From Pseudomonas sp. MAG733B (lineage in GTDB: Bacteria; Pseudomonadota; Gammaproteobacteria; Pseudomonadales; Pseudomonadaceae), in the NCBI RefSeq assembly GCF_036884845.1, contig NZ_CP145732.1, positions 2,976,001 to 3,040,000 on the forward strand: a stretch of 64,000 bases of DNA, read 5' to 3'. Positions 43,550 through 52,025 of this stretch are shown here, in pieces (positions within the stretch are counted from its first letter, which is position 1; each line of letters opens with the position of its first letter). The notes under the pieces are model-generated. The model was not told the DNA's origin and did no database searches. It was given only the letters and a program-made list of their open reading frames with translations. The position numbers and the translations under genes were made by a program.

Positions 43550-44695
43550 TCAGACTCCAAGAATGTGCACGGCGGACGACGCATGGTCGACCCCGGCGAT
43601 GCCGCCGCCGGTGCATTGCGCCAGGCCCAGGCGCGGGGTGCCGGCCTGGCGGTCACCGGCGCGACCTTGCAACTGCCAGAACAACTCGACCATTTGCGCT
43701 ACGCCCGTGGCGCCCAACGGGTGTCCTTTGGCGAGCAGGCCGCCGCTCGGGTTGACCGGCACTCGGCCACCCAGCGATGTGGCGCCGGATTGCAGCAACG
43801 CGACGGCTTCACCCGGCGCGGCCAGACCCAGGGCTTCGTAATACAGCAGCTCGGCGATGGTGAAGGCGTCGTGCAACTCGACCACGCCGATATCGCTCGG
43901 CGCGACACCGGCCTGCTCGTAGGCGAGGCGTGCGGCACGGGCGGTGATTTCAGCGTCGAGAATGTCTTCGTCACCGCTCTCGCGCAGGCCGGAAACGATG
44001 ATCGAACCCAGCACTTTCACGTCTTTTTTGTGAGGGCCGGGTTTGCTGCTCAGTACCAGCGCTGCGGCGCCGTCCACTTGCGACGGGCAGCACTGAAGCA
44101 GGGTCAGCGGGTCGGCGATCATGCGCGAGGCGAGCACTTCTTCCAGCGTCACTTCGGTGCGCTGCTGGGCGTAAGGGTTGAGCGAACCGTGACGACGGTT
44201 CTTCACTGCCACGGCGGCGAGGTCGGCGGGTTTGGCGTCACGCTCGTGGAGGAAACGCGTGCCGCGCATGGCGTAGACCGCAGGCAAAACCATGCCGGCC
44301 GTGGCGTACAGATCGGTCATGCGGTCGTTGCGCTGCATCGGGATCATGCCGCCGCCCAGCGCAGTCAGTTGCTCGATGCCGAACACCAGCACGCGTTCGT
44401 ACTGGCCGGCCAGCAAGGCATGACGCGCCAGATGCACCGCCGTGGCGCCGCTGGCGCAGGCGTTTTCAATGTTGTAGACCGGAATGCCTTTGAGACCCAG
44501 ATCGCGCAGGATCACCTGGCCGAGGATCATTCCGCCCAAGACGTTGGCGCAGTACACGGCTTGAATGTCCGCCAATTGCAGACCGGCGTCGGCCACCGCA
44601 TCGAGAATCGCCCGTTGCGCCAGTTCCGGTGCCATCACGCCAGGGTGACGACCGAAGACGGTCATCGCGCCGCCCATTACATGCATCTGAGTCAT
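43550..44695 (-). CDS. SCP-x-type thiolase/acyl-CoA aldolase-like protein
   Basis: 381 residues from ATG 44695. Thiolase fold with nucleophile Cys in NIENACASGATAVHLARH, a lipid-transfer-type motif VVELHDAFTIAELLYYEALG and the glycine-rich NPSGGLLAKGHPLGATG; the last catalytic cysteine stretch reads AQCTGGGIAG. This is the non-decarboxylating SCP-x branch, which usually works with a DUF35/OB-fold partner, and the gene next to it is exactly that (4-bp overlap). May perform thiolytic or retro-aldol cleavage of a branched acyl-CoA. Confidence 0.92.
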   Translation of the reverse strand: MTQMHVMGGAMTVFGRHPGVMAPELAQRAILDAVADAGLQLADIQAVYCANVLGGMILGQVILRDLGLKGIPVYNIENACASGATAVHLARHALLAGQYERVLVFGIEQLTALGGGMIPMQRNDRMTDLYATAGMVLPAVYAMRGTRFLHERDAKPADLAAVAVKNRRHGSLNPYAQQRTEVTLEEVLASRMIADPLTLLQCCPSQVDGAAALVLSSKPGPHKKDVKVLGSIIVSGLRESGDEDILDAEITARAARLAYEQAGVAPSDIGVVELHDAFTIAELLYYEALGLAAPGEAVALLQSGATSLGGRVPVNPSGGLLAKGHPLGATGVAQMVELFWQLQGRAGDRQAGTPRLGLAQCTGGGIAGVDHASSAVHILGV

Positions 44696-45051
44696 GGACG
44701 TGCCTCCAGGGATTGGAACAGGAAGCCGTAGGTGTCGTCGGCGATCACTCGGCATTTTTCGCCGATAACGGGGCGCGCAGGGCTGTCGATCAAACGACCG
44801 AACAGACGCACCGGGCCGGGCAGGTCGACGTAGGCGAGCACGAAGGGTGGCAGGCCGCTTTTCGGGCTTGGGTGCATGATGGTGAAGCTGTAGACCTGGC
44901 CTTCGGTGTCGAGGACGGCGTCGTCGAATTCGGCGCTCAGGGGCGACTCGGCAATCACGGCAGGAAAGAAGATTTCACCGCTGCGGCGATGGCGCGAAGC
45001 GCGCAGGCTCGGCGGCGTGGTGGCAGCCCAGACGGGCGTGGAAGAACTCAT
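44692..45051 (-). CDS. OB-fold (DUF35) accessory protein of the thiolase, lacking the usual zinc-ribbon cysteines
   Basis: 119 residues. OB-fold strands GQVYSFTIMHPSP, PFVLAYVDLPGPVRLFGRLI and KCRVIADDTYGFLFQSL match DUF35 partners of SCP-x thiolases. The N-terminal segment that should hold CxxC...CxxC reads RASRHRRSGEIFFPAVIAES, with no cysteine. ATG overlaps the thiolase by 4 bp, so they are co-translated and probably form a complex. First gene of the operon; operator copy 1 is about 97 bp upstream. Confidence 0.88.
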   Translation of the reverse strand: MSSSTPVWAATTPPSLRASRHRRSGEIFFPAVIAESPLSAEFDDAVLDTEGQVYSFTIMHPSPKSGLPPFVLAYVDLPGPVRLFGRLIDSPARPVIGEKCRVIADDTYGFLFQSLEARP

Positions 45052-45147
45052 GATGACCTCCTGTTGTTATGGGCTCGCGAGCGAGCGCTGGAGGTCATGG
45101 TCGGACAGGGCGGGTGGGCCGACAAACGATATAAAAACCGGGGTGGG

Positions 45148-45163
45148 TTGAGAAAAAATCAAG
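45148..45163 (+). promoter_or_regulatory. Candidate LysR operator, copy 1 of four (TTGA-GAAAAAA-TCAAG)
   Basis: Palindromic TTGA-N7-TCAA, extended to GTTGA...TCAAGC as at the other three sites. It lies upstream of the OB-fold/thiolase operon starting at 45051, a normal position for an activator. Confidence 0.6.
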
Positions 45164-45212
45164 CCATAGGCCGCGGCTCAGGCGCCAGTTATCTATTGGC
45201 TTAATGCAAAAA

Positions 45213-45306
45213 CCTGTGGGAGCTAGGCTGCTAGCGATGGCGGTGTGTCAGTTGAACAGGATGCTGAATGTGCCGACCTCATCGCTAGCAGGCTAGCTCC
45301 CACAGG
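45213..45306. repeat. Paired REP palindrome (GGGAGCTAGGCTGCTAGCGA variant)
   Basis: CCTGTGGGAGCTAGGCTGCT with its inverted partner; the arms carry compensating changes (AG/CT) relative to the common core, which keeps the hairpin. Follows the 3-hydroxyacid dehydrogenase stop. Confidence 0.88.
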
Positions 45307-45322
45307 TACCGTATCCAGCCTG

Positions 45323-46228
45323 TCAACCTTGCAGTGTGACTCCGGCCAAGCGCTCGAGCACCTGAACCACTTGCGTCATGTCCCGCGCCGGATCGCCCTC
45401 GGTCAACGCCTGGTCAAAGAACTGCTTCACGACAGAGCTGGTAAAGGCAGGCGCACCGGCATTTTCTGCCTCAGCCAGAAACAGCCGCACGTCCTTGCGC
45501 ATCAAATCCAGACGAAAGCCGAAATCGAATTCTCGCCGCATCACCGTGCCGGCGAGGATCTGTTCGCTGGTGAAACTGCGCGCCGTGCTGGCGTTGAGCA
45601 TCTCGACCATTTGCCGCGCATCGAGACCGGCCTTGACCCCGAACAACATCGCTTCGCTGGTAGCCACCAGGGTTGCCGCGACGATCATGTTGTTGACCAG
45701 TTTCAGTGTCTGCCCCAACCCCGGCTCGGTGCCGATGTGCTCGACCTTTTTACCGAACGCCGTGAACACTGGCATGCAGCGCTCATAGGCGCCACGCTCA
45801 CCACCGACCATTACCGACAATGTGCCGTTCTGCGCACCGGCCACACCGCCAGCCAACGGTGCATCGAGGGCATCGATACCACGTTCGGCCAACTCGGCGT
45901 GCAGCCGTCGGGCCAGGCTCGGGCCGGTGGTGGAATGGTCCACCACGATGTTGACCTGCTGGCCGTGGATCACACCGTCCGCACCCAATATCACGCGTTC
46001 GACAATGTCTGGCGTGGGCACGCAAACCAGTACGATGTGAGCATGGTCAGCCACTTCCCGAGGCGTGGCGAAGCTGCGCGCGCCGCGGGCCAGCAGCGGC
46101 GCCAAGGCAACGGGATTTGGATCGAAAAGACTCAGTTCAAAACCGTTTTCCAACAGATGGCGGGCCATTTTCTGGCCCATGGCACCGAGGCCGATGAAAC
46201 CGATTGAAGGCGTATCGAGAGCAGTCAT
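45323..46228 (-). CDS. NAD(P)-dependent 3-hydroxyacid (3-hydroxyisobutyrate/tartronate-type) dehydrogenase
   Basis: 301 residues. [20 protein letters not shown] at the N-terminus, substrate motif [20 protein letters not shown], catalytic Lys in [12 protein letters not shown]. Oxidises a beta-hydroxyacid. Own transcript with operator copy 2 about 84 bp upstream, so co-regulated with the surrounding pathway. The substrate may be a 3-hydroxyacid released from the CoA pathway; which one is not determined. Confidence 0.93.
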   Translation of the reverse strand: MTALDTPSIGFIGLGAMGQKMARHLLENGFELSLFDPNPVALAPLLARGARSFATPREVADHAHIVLVCVPTPDIVERVILGADGVIHGQQVNIVVDHSTTGPSLARRLHAELAERGIDALDAPLAGGVAGAQNGTLSVMVGGERGAYERCMPVFTAFGKKVEHIGTEPGLGQTLKLVNNMIVAATLVATSEAMLFGVKAGLDARQMVEMLNASTARSFTSEQILAGTVMRREFDFGFRLDLMRKDVRLFLAEAENAGAPAFTSSVVKQFFDQALTEGDPARDMTQVVQVLERLAGVTLQG

Positions 46229-46311
46229 GGCAGGGTCTCTTTTTTGTCATTGGAGACCCATGCTAGACAAGCGGGCGAAGCGCCGACAAAGCAGTTTTAT
46301 GCCGCTATCCG

Positions 46312-46327
46312 TTGAGTAAATCTCAAG
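46312..46327 (+). promoter_or_regulatory. Candidate LysR operator, copy 2 of four (TTGA-GTAAATC-TCAAG)
   Basis: The palindrome TTGAG-TAAAT-CTCAA is perfect over 15 bp and contains T-N11-A. It overlaps the 3' end of the LysR gene and lies 84 bp upstream of the hydroxyacid dehydrogenase start. Confidence 0.65.
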
Positions 46328-47228
46328 CCTGAACGCGAGTAATGCGTGCCTGCTCCAGCATCCATTCGCGGAAGATCCGCAGGTCATCGCTCTCTTCGCG
46401 GTGCTTGGGCGTGAGCAGGTAGTAGGTATAAACGCCCATGTCCACCACCTGCTCGAATGGGCGGATCAGGCTGCCGTCCCGCAACTCCTTGCTTACCAGA
46501 AACAGCTGCGCCATGGCGATACCCTGGCCGCCGACCGCTGCCGCATACACCATCGACGAACTCTGATAGGTCATGCCGGCGTGTGCATCGACTTCACGGC
46601 TGACACCGCTGGCCTCCAGCCAATAGCGCCAGTCTTCGAGCCGGGCAATCGAGTGCAGCATGGTGTAGCCGGCGATGTCGGCGGGCGTCTGCAAACCCGG
46701 CCCGTGTTGCAGTAACGACGGGCTGCACACCGGGGCCAATTGGTTGTCGCTGAGCACATAACAATTGCAGTTGGGCCATTCGCCGGAACCGAGGCGAATC
46801 GCCGCGTCGATGTCTTCCTTGTAGAAATCCACCGGCTCCAGCGACGCGGTCAGCAGCACTTCGATTTTCGGGTTTTGCGCGTGGAAACTCGCCAGTCGTG
46901 GGATCAGCCACTGCATGGCGAACGTGGTGTAGGCGCGTACTTTCAGCTGACGGCGGCGGGGTGGTGACATGAGTTTTTTCGTTGCCCCCCGCAGATCTTC
47001 AACCACCCGGGCCACGGCGCGAAAGTATTCCTCGCCGGCGGCGGTCAGGGTGATCTGGCGGTGACCACGTACAAATAAATCCAACTTGAGAAATTCTTCC
47101 AGCGTGCGGATCTGCCGACTGACCGCACCGGGCGTGACATTCAATTCATCGGCAGCCAGGGTGATGCTCAAATGCCGGGCGACGGACTCGAATGCGCGAA
47201 TGGCATTGAGGGGAGGCAGACGATCCAT
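46323..47228 (-). CDS. LysR-family regulator (GcvA type), proposed master regulator of the 40.7-51.9 kb pathway
   Basis: 301 residues from ATG 47228; the frame reads back to 47585 but the HTH begins directly after this start (DRLPPLNAIRAFESVARHLS). HTH LNVTPGAVSRQIRTLEEFLK near residues 29-48. Effector domain includes FAMQWLIPRLASFHAQNPKI and AAIRLGSGEWPNC, GcvA-type. It is the only regulator within 40.7-51.9 kb and is flanked by two of the four TTGA-N7-TCAAG operators, including one 70 bp before its own start (autoregulation). Confidence 0.93.
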   Translation of the reverse strand: MDRLPPLNAIRAFESVARHLSITLAADELNVTPGAVSRQIRTLEEFLKLDLFVRGHRQITLTAAGEEYFRAVARVVEDLRGATKKLMSPPRRRQLKVRAYTTFAMQWLIPRLASFHAQNPKIEVLLTASLEPVDFYKEDIDAAIRLGSGEWPNCNCYVLSDNQLAPVCSPSLLQHGPGLQTPADIAGYTMLHSIARLEDWRYWLEASGVSREVDAHAGMTYQSSSMVYAAAVGGQGIAMAQLFLVSKELRDGSLIRPFEQVVDMGVYTYYLLTPKHREESDDLRIFREWMLEQARITRVQA

Positions 47229-47295
47229 AGTGGGCAAACTCTTGTTCTTATGTAAGGCGCGGCGCGCAGTGTACTTAACGCTGAGCCTAAACCCA

Positions 47296-47312
47296 CTTGA
47301 ATAAAACTCAAG
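47296..47312 (+). promoter_or_regulatory. Candidate LysR operator, copy 3 of four (CTTGA-ATAAAAC-TCAAG)
   Basis: CTTGA and TCAAG are perfectly complementary arms; flanks GGC follow as in copy 4. Placed between the divergent LysR (47228) and OprD (47418) starts, suited to control both. Confidence 0.7.
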
Positions 47313-47417
47313 GCAGCGGGGTGTTTTTCTCGATTGTCGGGCGCAGGCCCGGCTTTCAGGATCGACTTTCGCGCGTCTATCAAGGGCGTGTTCGAACCTG
47401 ACAACAATAAGAGAAAT

Positions 47418-48689
47418 ATGTCCATGAACTACGCCTTCCCAGTGGCTTCGCGTCTTGCTGTTTGCATTGCGGCCAGCACCATACTCACCCCGGCTTGCGC
47501 CGACATTTTCCAGGACAGCAAAGCCAGCCTGGAGCTGCGCAACTACTACTTCAATCGCGATTTTCGCCAGTCCGGCGTGGCCCAAAGCAAGACCGAGGAG
47601 TGGGCGCAGGGTTTGATCCTGCGGGTCGAATCGGGCTACACCGAGGGTCTGATCGGCGTCGGTTTCGACGCCATCGGCCTGGTGGGCATCAAGCTCGATT
47701 CCTCGCCGGACCGCAGCGGCACCGGCCTGCTCAACACCGCGCGCGGGCCGGGTGGGCGTGCCGAGGACGATTACGACGCAGTCGGCGCCACCGGCAAATT
47801 GCGCATGGCGAAAAGCACGCTCAAGGTCGGCACCTTGCTGCCGAAAATGCCGGTGGTGATGTACAACGATTCACGCCTGCTGCCGCAAACCTTTCGCGGC
47901 GCGTGGCTCAACAGTGCCGATATCGACAACCTGTCCCTGGACCTCGGCCGCCTCGACCAGACCAAACTGCGCAACTCTTCCGACAACGAAGACATGAGCG
48001 TCTACAACGGTGTGGCGCGCAACATCCGCCTCGGTCGTCACGCCACCAGCGACCGTTTCGACTTCGGCGGCGCGACGTGGCGCTGGTCGCCATCACTGAG
48101 CACGGCCTATCACTATGGCGAACTGGAGGGCATCTACCGCCAGCACTTCCTGACCCTCAACCATAAATGGACGATCAGCGAAGGGCAGACATTGAGTTCC
48201 GATCTGCGTTGGTCGCGCAGCCTCGACGACGGCGGCAGCAACGTCGACAACTCCGCCCTCGGCGCGATGTTCACCTACAGCGCCAACGGTCATGGGCTTG
48301 GATTAGGCTATCAACGCATGAGCGGCGACACCGGTTTCGCCAACATCAACGGCACCGACGGTTACTTGGTCAACCTGGTGCAAATCAACGATTTCGGAAA
48401 CCAGGACGAGCGCTCGTGGCAGGCGCGGTATGACTACAATTTTGCGGCGCTGGGTGTTCCAGGGCTGACCTTCATGACCCGTTATCTGTCGGGGGATGAC
48501 GTCACGGTGCGCAGCCGCGCAGATGCCGGCAAAGAATGGGAGCGGGATAGTGAATTGGGTTATGTGATCCAGAGCGGGCCGTTGAAGAACCTTGGGCTGA
48601 AGTGGAAAAACGCCAGCGCGCGGAGCAACTTTTCGAGTGATATTGATGAGAATCGGTTGATTGTCACGTACTCGCTGGGGCTGTGGTAA
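47418..48689 (+). CDS. OprD-family outer-membrane porin
   Basis: 423 residues from ATG 47418 (ATG 47424 also possible; AAGAGA lies upstream of both). Signal peptide ending PACA, then DIFQDSKASLELRNYYFNRD and the OprD marks EEWAQGLILRVESGYTEG, VGFDAIGLVGIKLDSSPD and FRGAWLNSADIDNL, with a final strand LIVTYSLGLW. OprD channels take up specific small organic acids or amino acids. Divergent from the LysR gene across operator copy 3; it would admit the substrate of the pathway. Confidence 0.94.
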   Translation: MSMNYAFPVASRLAVCIAASTILTPACADIFQDSKASLELRNYYFNRDFRQSGVAQSKTEEWAQGLILRVESGYTEGLIGVGFDAIGLVGIKLDSSPDRSGTGLLNTARGPGGRAEDDYDAVGATGKLRMAKSTLKVGTLLPKMPVVMYNDSRLLPQTFRGAWLNSADIDNLSLDLGRLDQTKLRNSSDNEDMSVYNGVARNIRLGRHATSDRFDFGGATWRWSPSLSTAYHYGELEGIYRQHFLTLNHKWTISEGQTLSSDLRWSRSLDDGGSNVDNSALGAMFTYSANGHGLGLGYQRMSGDTGFANINGTDGYLVNLVQINDFGNQDERSWQARYDYNFAALGVPGLTFMTRYLSGDDVTVRSRADAGKEWERDSELGYVIQSGPLKNLGLKWKNASARSNFSSDIDENRLIVTYSLGLW

Positions 48690-48696
48690 CCCAATA

Positions 48697-48791
48697 CCTG
48701 TAGGAGCGAGCCTGCTCGCGATAGCGGTGGATCAGCCAACATAGATGCTGAATGAACCACCGCCATCGCGAGCAGGCTCGCTCCAACAGGG
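48697..48791. repeat. Paired REP palindrome (GTAGGAGCGAGCC variant)
   Basis: CTGTAGGAGCGAGCCTGCTC with an inverted partner between the porin stop and a strong terminator; the spacer ATCAGCCAACATAGATG resembles those at 16265 and 20538. Confidence 0.9.
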
Positions 48792-48807
48792 ATTGTGTGA
48801 TGCAAAA

Positions 48808-48831
48808 AAGGCGCAGCTTTTGCTGCGCCTT
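48808..48831. terminator. Bidirectional intrinsic terminator
   Basis: A perfect 10-bp stem AAGGCGCAGC / GCTGCGCCTT with a TTTT loop, flanked by AAAAAA on the left and TT on the right, in the convergent gap between the OprD and aldehyde dehydrogenase genes. Confidence 0.9.
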
Positions 48832-48850
48832 TGTCTATCGGCAACTCACC

Positions 48851-50284
48851 TCAAAGCCGAATAATCACCGACTTCAACTGCGTGTAATGCGACAACGCAT
48901 CCACCCCTTGCTCACGTCCATAACCACTCTGCTTGAACCCGCCACACGGCGTTTGTACGAAGCCGCCGCTGTATTCGTTGACCACAATCCGCCCAGCCTC
49001 AAGCTGCGCGGCGACCCGGTGCACGCGGCCGATGTTTTGGCTCCAGATCCCGGCGCCCAAACCGAATTCGCTGTCGTTGGCGATGCGCAGCGCATCGGCT
49101 TCGTCCTTGAACGGGATCACGCAGACAATCGGGCCGAAGATCTCTTCGCGGGCCAGGGTCATGTCGTTGGTCACGCCGGTGTAGACGGTCGGTTCGATGT
49201 ACCAGCCGTTTTCGAAGCCTTTGTGGCTCGCGACTTTGCCGCCGATGGCCGGGGTCAGGCCATCGCGTTCGGCGATGGCGAAGTAGCTCTGGATTTTTTC
49301 GAATTGCGCGTGGGTGGTGATCGGGCCTGAGGTGGCGTCATCCTGCGGGCCGACGCGCAGGTTGCCGACTTCGGCGACCAATTTGTCGACGAAGCGGTCG
49401 TAGATCGATTCCTGCACCAGCAAGCGTGTACCGGCGGCGCACCATTGGCCGCTGTTCCAGGTGAAGGCCAGGGTCGAGCCTTTGGCGGCGGCGTCGAGGT
49501 CGGCGTCGTCGAAGACGATGTTGGCGGATTTACCGCCCAGTTCCAGGGTCAGCGGCAGTATGCGGTCGGCGGCGATGTGCCCCAGTTCCTGGCCGGCGCG
49601 AATGCCGCCGGTGAAGGAGATTTTGCGGATGTGCGGGTTGTGCGCCATGGCCGGGCCGATCACGCTGCCCTTGCCGACGATCACGTTGAACACGCCCGGC
49701 GGAACCCCGGCCTCGATGGCCATGCGCGCCAGTTCCACCAGCGACGTCGAGGTGTGCTCGGACGGCTTGGCCACCACGGTGTTGCCGGTGGCCAGGGCCG
49801 GAGCGATGGCGCGGGCGGCCTGATGCAGCGGGGCGTTCCACGGCAGGATCACGCCGATCACCCCGAACGGATCGCGGCGGGTGTAGACGTGGTAGTTCGG
49901 GCCCTGGTTGATCACTTCGCCGTCCATGACATTGACGATGCCGCCGTAGAACTCGAAGTACTGCGCGGTCAGGTCCATCAGTTGCGCCATTTCCCGGCCA
50001 GGCTTGCCGGTTTCGGCACGCTCAAGGGCGCCGAGGGTGCTTTCGCTGGCGCGGATCAAACGCCCGAAATCGTTGAGGATGCGCCCGCGCTCGGCCGGGC
50101 GCATGTCGCGCCAGGCTTGCAGCGCAGCGGCGGCGGAGTCGATGGCGATGGCCACGTCGGCGGGGCCGCTGCTGGCCACTTCGTTGAGTTTTTCGCCGGT
50201 GCGCGGGTCGATCTTGTCGACGTATTCACCGTCCAGCGGCGGGGTAATGCGCCCGTCGATGAAGCTGTTGGTTCTATCAAACAT
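48851..50284 (-). CDS. Aldehyde dehydrogenase
   Basis: 477 residues. Catalytic Glu in LELGGKSANIVFDDADLD and Cys in FTWNSGQWCAAGTRLLV; NAD-binding FTGGIRAGQELG. Active on an aldehyde intermediate; substrate class uncertain, betaine-aldehyde/aromatic-like groups being closest in length. Monocistronic, divergent from the MFS gene at 50584 across operator copy 4, so probably controlled by the 46323 LysR protein. Confidence 0.94.
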   Translation of the reverse strand: MFDRTNSFIDGRITPPLDGEYVDKIDPRTGEKLNEVASSGPADVAIAIDSAAAALQAWRDMRPAERGRILNDFGRLIRASESTLGALERAETGKPGREMAQLMDLTAQYFEFYGGIVNVMDGEVINQGPNYHVYTRRDPFGVIGVILPWNAPLHQAARAIAPALATGNTVVAKPSEHTSTSLVELARMAIEAGVPPGVFNVIVGKGSVIGPAMAHNPHIRKISFTGGIRAGQELGHIAADRILPLTLELGGKSANIVFDDADLDAAAKGSTLAFTWNSGQWCAAGTRLLVQESIYDRFVDKLVAEVGNLRVGPQDDATSGPITTHAQFEKIQSYFAIAERDGLTPAIGGKVASHKGFENGWYIEPTVYTGVTNDMTLAREEIFGPIVCVIPFKDEADALRIANDSEFGLGAGIWSQNIGRVHRVAAQLEAGRIVVNEYSGGFVQTPCGGFKQSGYGREQGVDALSHYTQLKSVIIRL

Positions 50285-50427
50285 TGCCGGTTCTCCTCAC
50301 AGAGTTCTTTTTATCGAAGCAGTCGTATCGATGCACGGCATGGGGACGGTCGTGGGCAGCCCCATGATTGCCTGCCATTACCGCTGCTCACCGCTCACCC
50401 TTCAACCGAGTTTTAAAGCCCCGTGAC

Positions 50428-50443
50428 TTGAGAAAACCTCAAG
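50428..50443 (+). promoter_or_regulatory. Candidate LysR operator, copy 4 of four (TTGA-GAAAACC-TCAAG)
   Basis: Extended to CTTGAG-AAAAC-CTCAAG, a perfect 17-bp palindrome (50427-50443) followed by GGCAATGG, close to the GGCAGCGG after copy 3. It is centred in the 299-bp gap between the aldehyde dehydrogenase and MFS starts; nothing else is recognisable in this gap. Confidence 0.7.
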
Positions 50444-50583
50444 GCAATGGATTGATATTTAGTCAATCGAACCGTCCGGAAATCTCGCTACACGAAACGC
50501 GGGCAACGCCGGATATTTCTCCCGTAACAACGCTGAGGCCGCGTCCAAGGTCAACAATAATAGCGCCCACGGGAGTCTTGAAA

Positions 50584-51927
50584 ATGAGCAACCACAACAC
50601 TGTGGACGGCGTACTGTCGCCGTCATCCACTGCCACGGCGAGCCTGCAAACCGAGGGTCGCCAACTCAACAGTGCCGAGAAAAAAGCGATTGTCGCCGCC
50701 ACCCTCGGCACCATCGTCGAGTACACCGACTGGGTGATCTACGCGACTTTCTCCTCCATCCTCGCCAAGCAGTTTTTTCCCGCTGGTGACGGCGTAACCG
50801 CTTTGCTTTCGGTGCTGGCGGTGTTCGCCGTCGGCTTCATCATGCGCCCCATCGGCGGCGCGGTGCTGGGCCAACTGGCCGACCGCTACGGCCGCAAAAA
50901 AGGCCTGACGCTTTCGATCCTGCTGATGTCGGTGGCTTCGCTGGTGATCGGCATCTGCCCCAACTATGAAAGCATCGGCATCGCCGCGCCGATCATTCTG
51001 GTGATTGCGCGACTGGTGCAGGGCTTCTCTGCGGGCGGTGAATTCGGGTCTGCTTCGGCGTTCTTGATCGAGTCGGCGCCTGCGCATCGAAGGGCGTTCG
51101 CCGGGTCATGGCAATGGTTCGCGATCAATGCCGGGACGCTGGTGTCGTTCCTGCTCGGCTTTGCACTCGCGTCGATGGGCAGCGACACCGCGCTCTACGA
51201 TTGGGGCTGGCGCGTGGCGTTTGTGATTGCCGCGTTGATGGGCCTGATTACCTTGTGGATTCGCTTGTCGGTGCGCGAAACCGAGATCTTCAAATCGAAG
51301 ATCGCCAGCCAGGCGAAAAAACGCCCGATCCGCGAACTGCTGTTCAGCCATCGCCGCGACGCTATGCGTGTGATCGGCATCGCCATGGCCGGCAACCTGC
51401 TCAACTACGTGTGGATGGTCAGCTATCCGAATCAGGTGCACTTGATCACCGGCATGTCGATCCGCGATACGTTGCTGGCCGGGGTGATTTCCGTCGGTGT
51501 GTCGCTGGTGCTGCTGCCGTTCGCCGGCAAACTGGCGGATCGGGTAGGGCGCCGTCCAGTGTTGATCGCTTTCGCCATCGCCTCGATTCTCTGGGCCTGG
51601 CCGAGTTTCGGGTTATTGCATACGGGTATCAGTTTGTTGGAGGTGACCCTGATCCAGACCGTGTCGATGGTGATCATGACCGGTTTCGGCGCGGCGTCGG
51701 CGGTGACCATGGCCGAGCAGTTCCCGGCTGAAGTGCGCGTGACCGGCATCGCCTTGCCGTACGCCTTGTCGGTGACCCTGTTCGGTGGTACTGCGCCGTA
51801 CCTGATGGCGTCGATGGCGGGTTGGGGCTATGGCGGGTTGTTCTGGATTTACCTGGCGGTGATCAGTGCGATCAGTCTGGTGGTTTATCTGCGGATGCCT
51901 GAGACGCGGGGGCAGGCGTTGCGTTGA
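50584..51927 (+). CDS. MFS transporter, metabolite:H+ symporter (MHS) family
   Basis: 447 residues from ATG 50584. MHS-type features: AATLGTIVEYTDWVIYATF as first helix, FIMRPIGGAVLGQLADRYG then RKKGL, and SAGGEFGSASAFLIESAPAH. KgtP/ShiA/ProP-like carriers import dicarboxylates, aromatic acids or betaines. It shares operator copy 4 with the divergent aldehyde dehydrogenase, so it is the likely inner-membrane importer of the pathway substrate. Confidence 0.94.
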   Translation: MSNHNTVDGVLSPSSTATASLQTEGRQLNSAEKKAIVAATLGTIVEYTDWVIYATFSSILAKQFFPAGDGVTALLSVLAVFAVGFIMRPIGGAVLGQLADRYGRKKGLTLSILLMSVASLVIGICPNYESIGIAAPIILVIARLVQGFSAGGEFGSASAFLIESAPAHRRAFAGSWQWFAINAGTLVSFLLGFALASMGSDTALYDWGWRVAFVIAALMGLITLWIRLSVRETEIFKSKIASQAKKRPIRELLFSHRRDAMRVIGIAMAGNLLNYVWMVSYPNQVHLITGMSIRDTLLAGVISVGVSLVLLPFAGKLADRVGRRPVLIAFAIASILWAWPSFGLLHTGISLLEVTLIQTVSMVIMTGFGAASAVTMAEQFPAEVRVTGIALPYALSVTLFGGTAPYLMASMAGWGYGGLFWIYLAVISAISLVVYLRMPETRGQALR

Positions 51928-51933
51928 GTCCAA

Positions 51934-52007
51934 CCCTGTAGGAGCACAGCTTGCTGGCGATAGCGATCTCACGGGCGCCATCGCCAGCAAGCTGTGCTCC
52001 TGCAGGG
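51934..52007. repeat. REP palindrome (GTAGGAGCACAGCTTGCTGGCGA variant)
   Basis: Inverted arms CTGTAGGAGCACAGCTTGCT / AGCAAGCTGTGCTCCTGCAG with a short spacer, in the convergent gap after the MFS gene. Confidence 0.88.
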
Positions 52008-52025
52008 ATTGCAATCAGCTGATGG

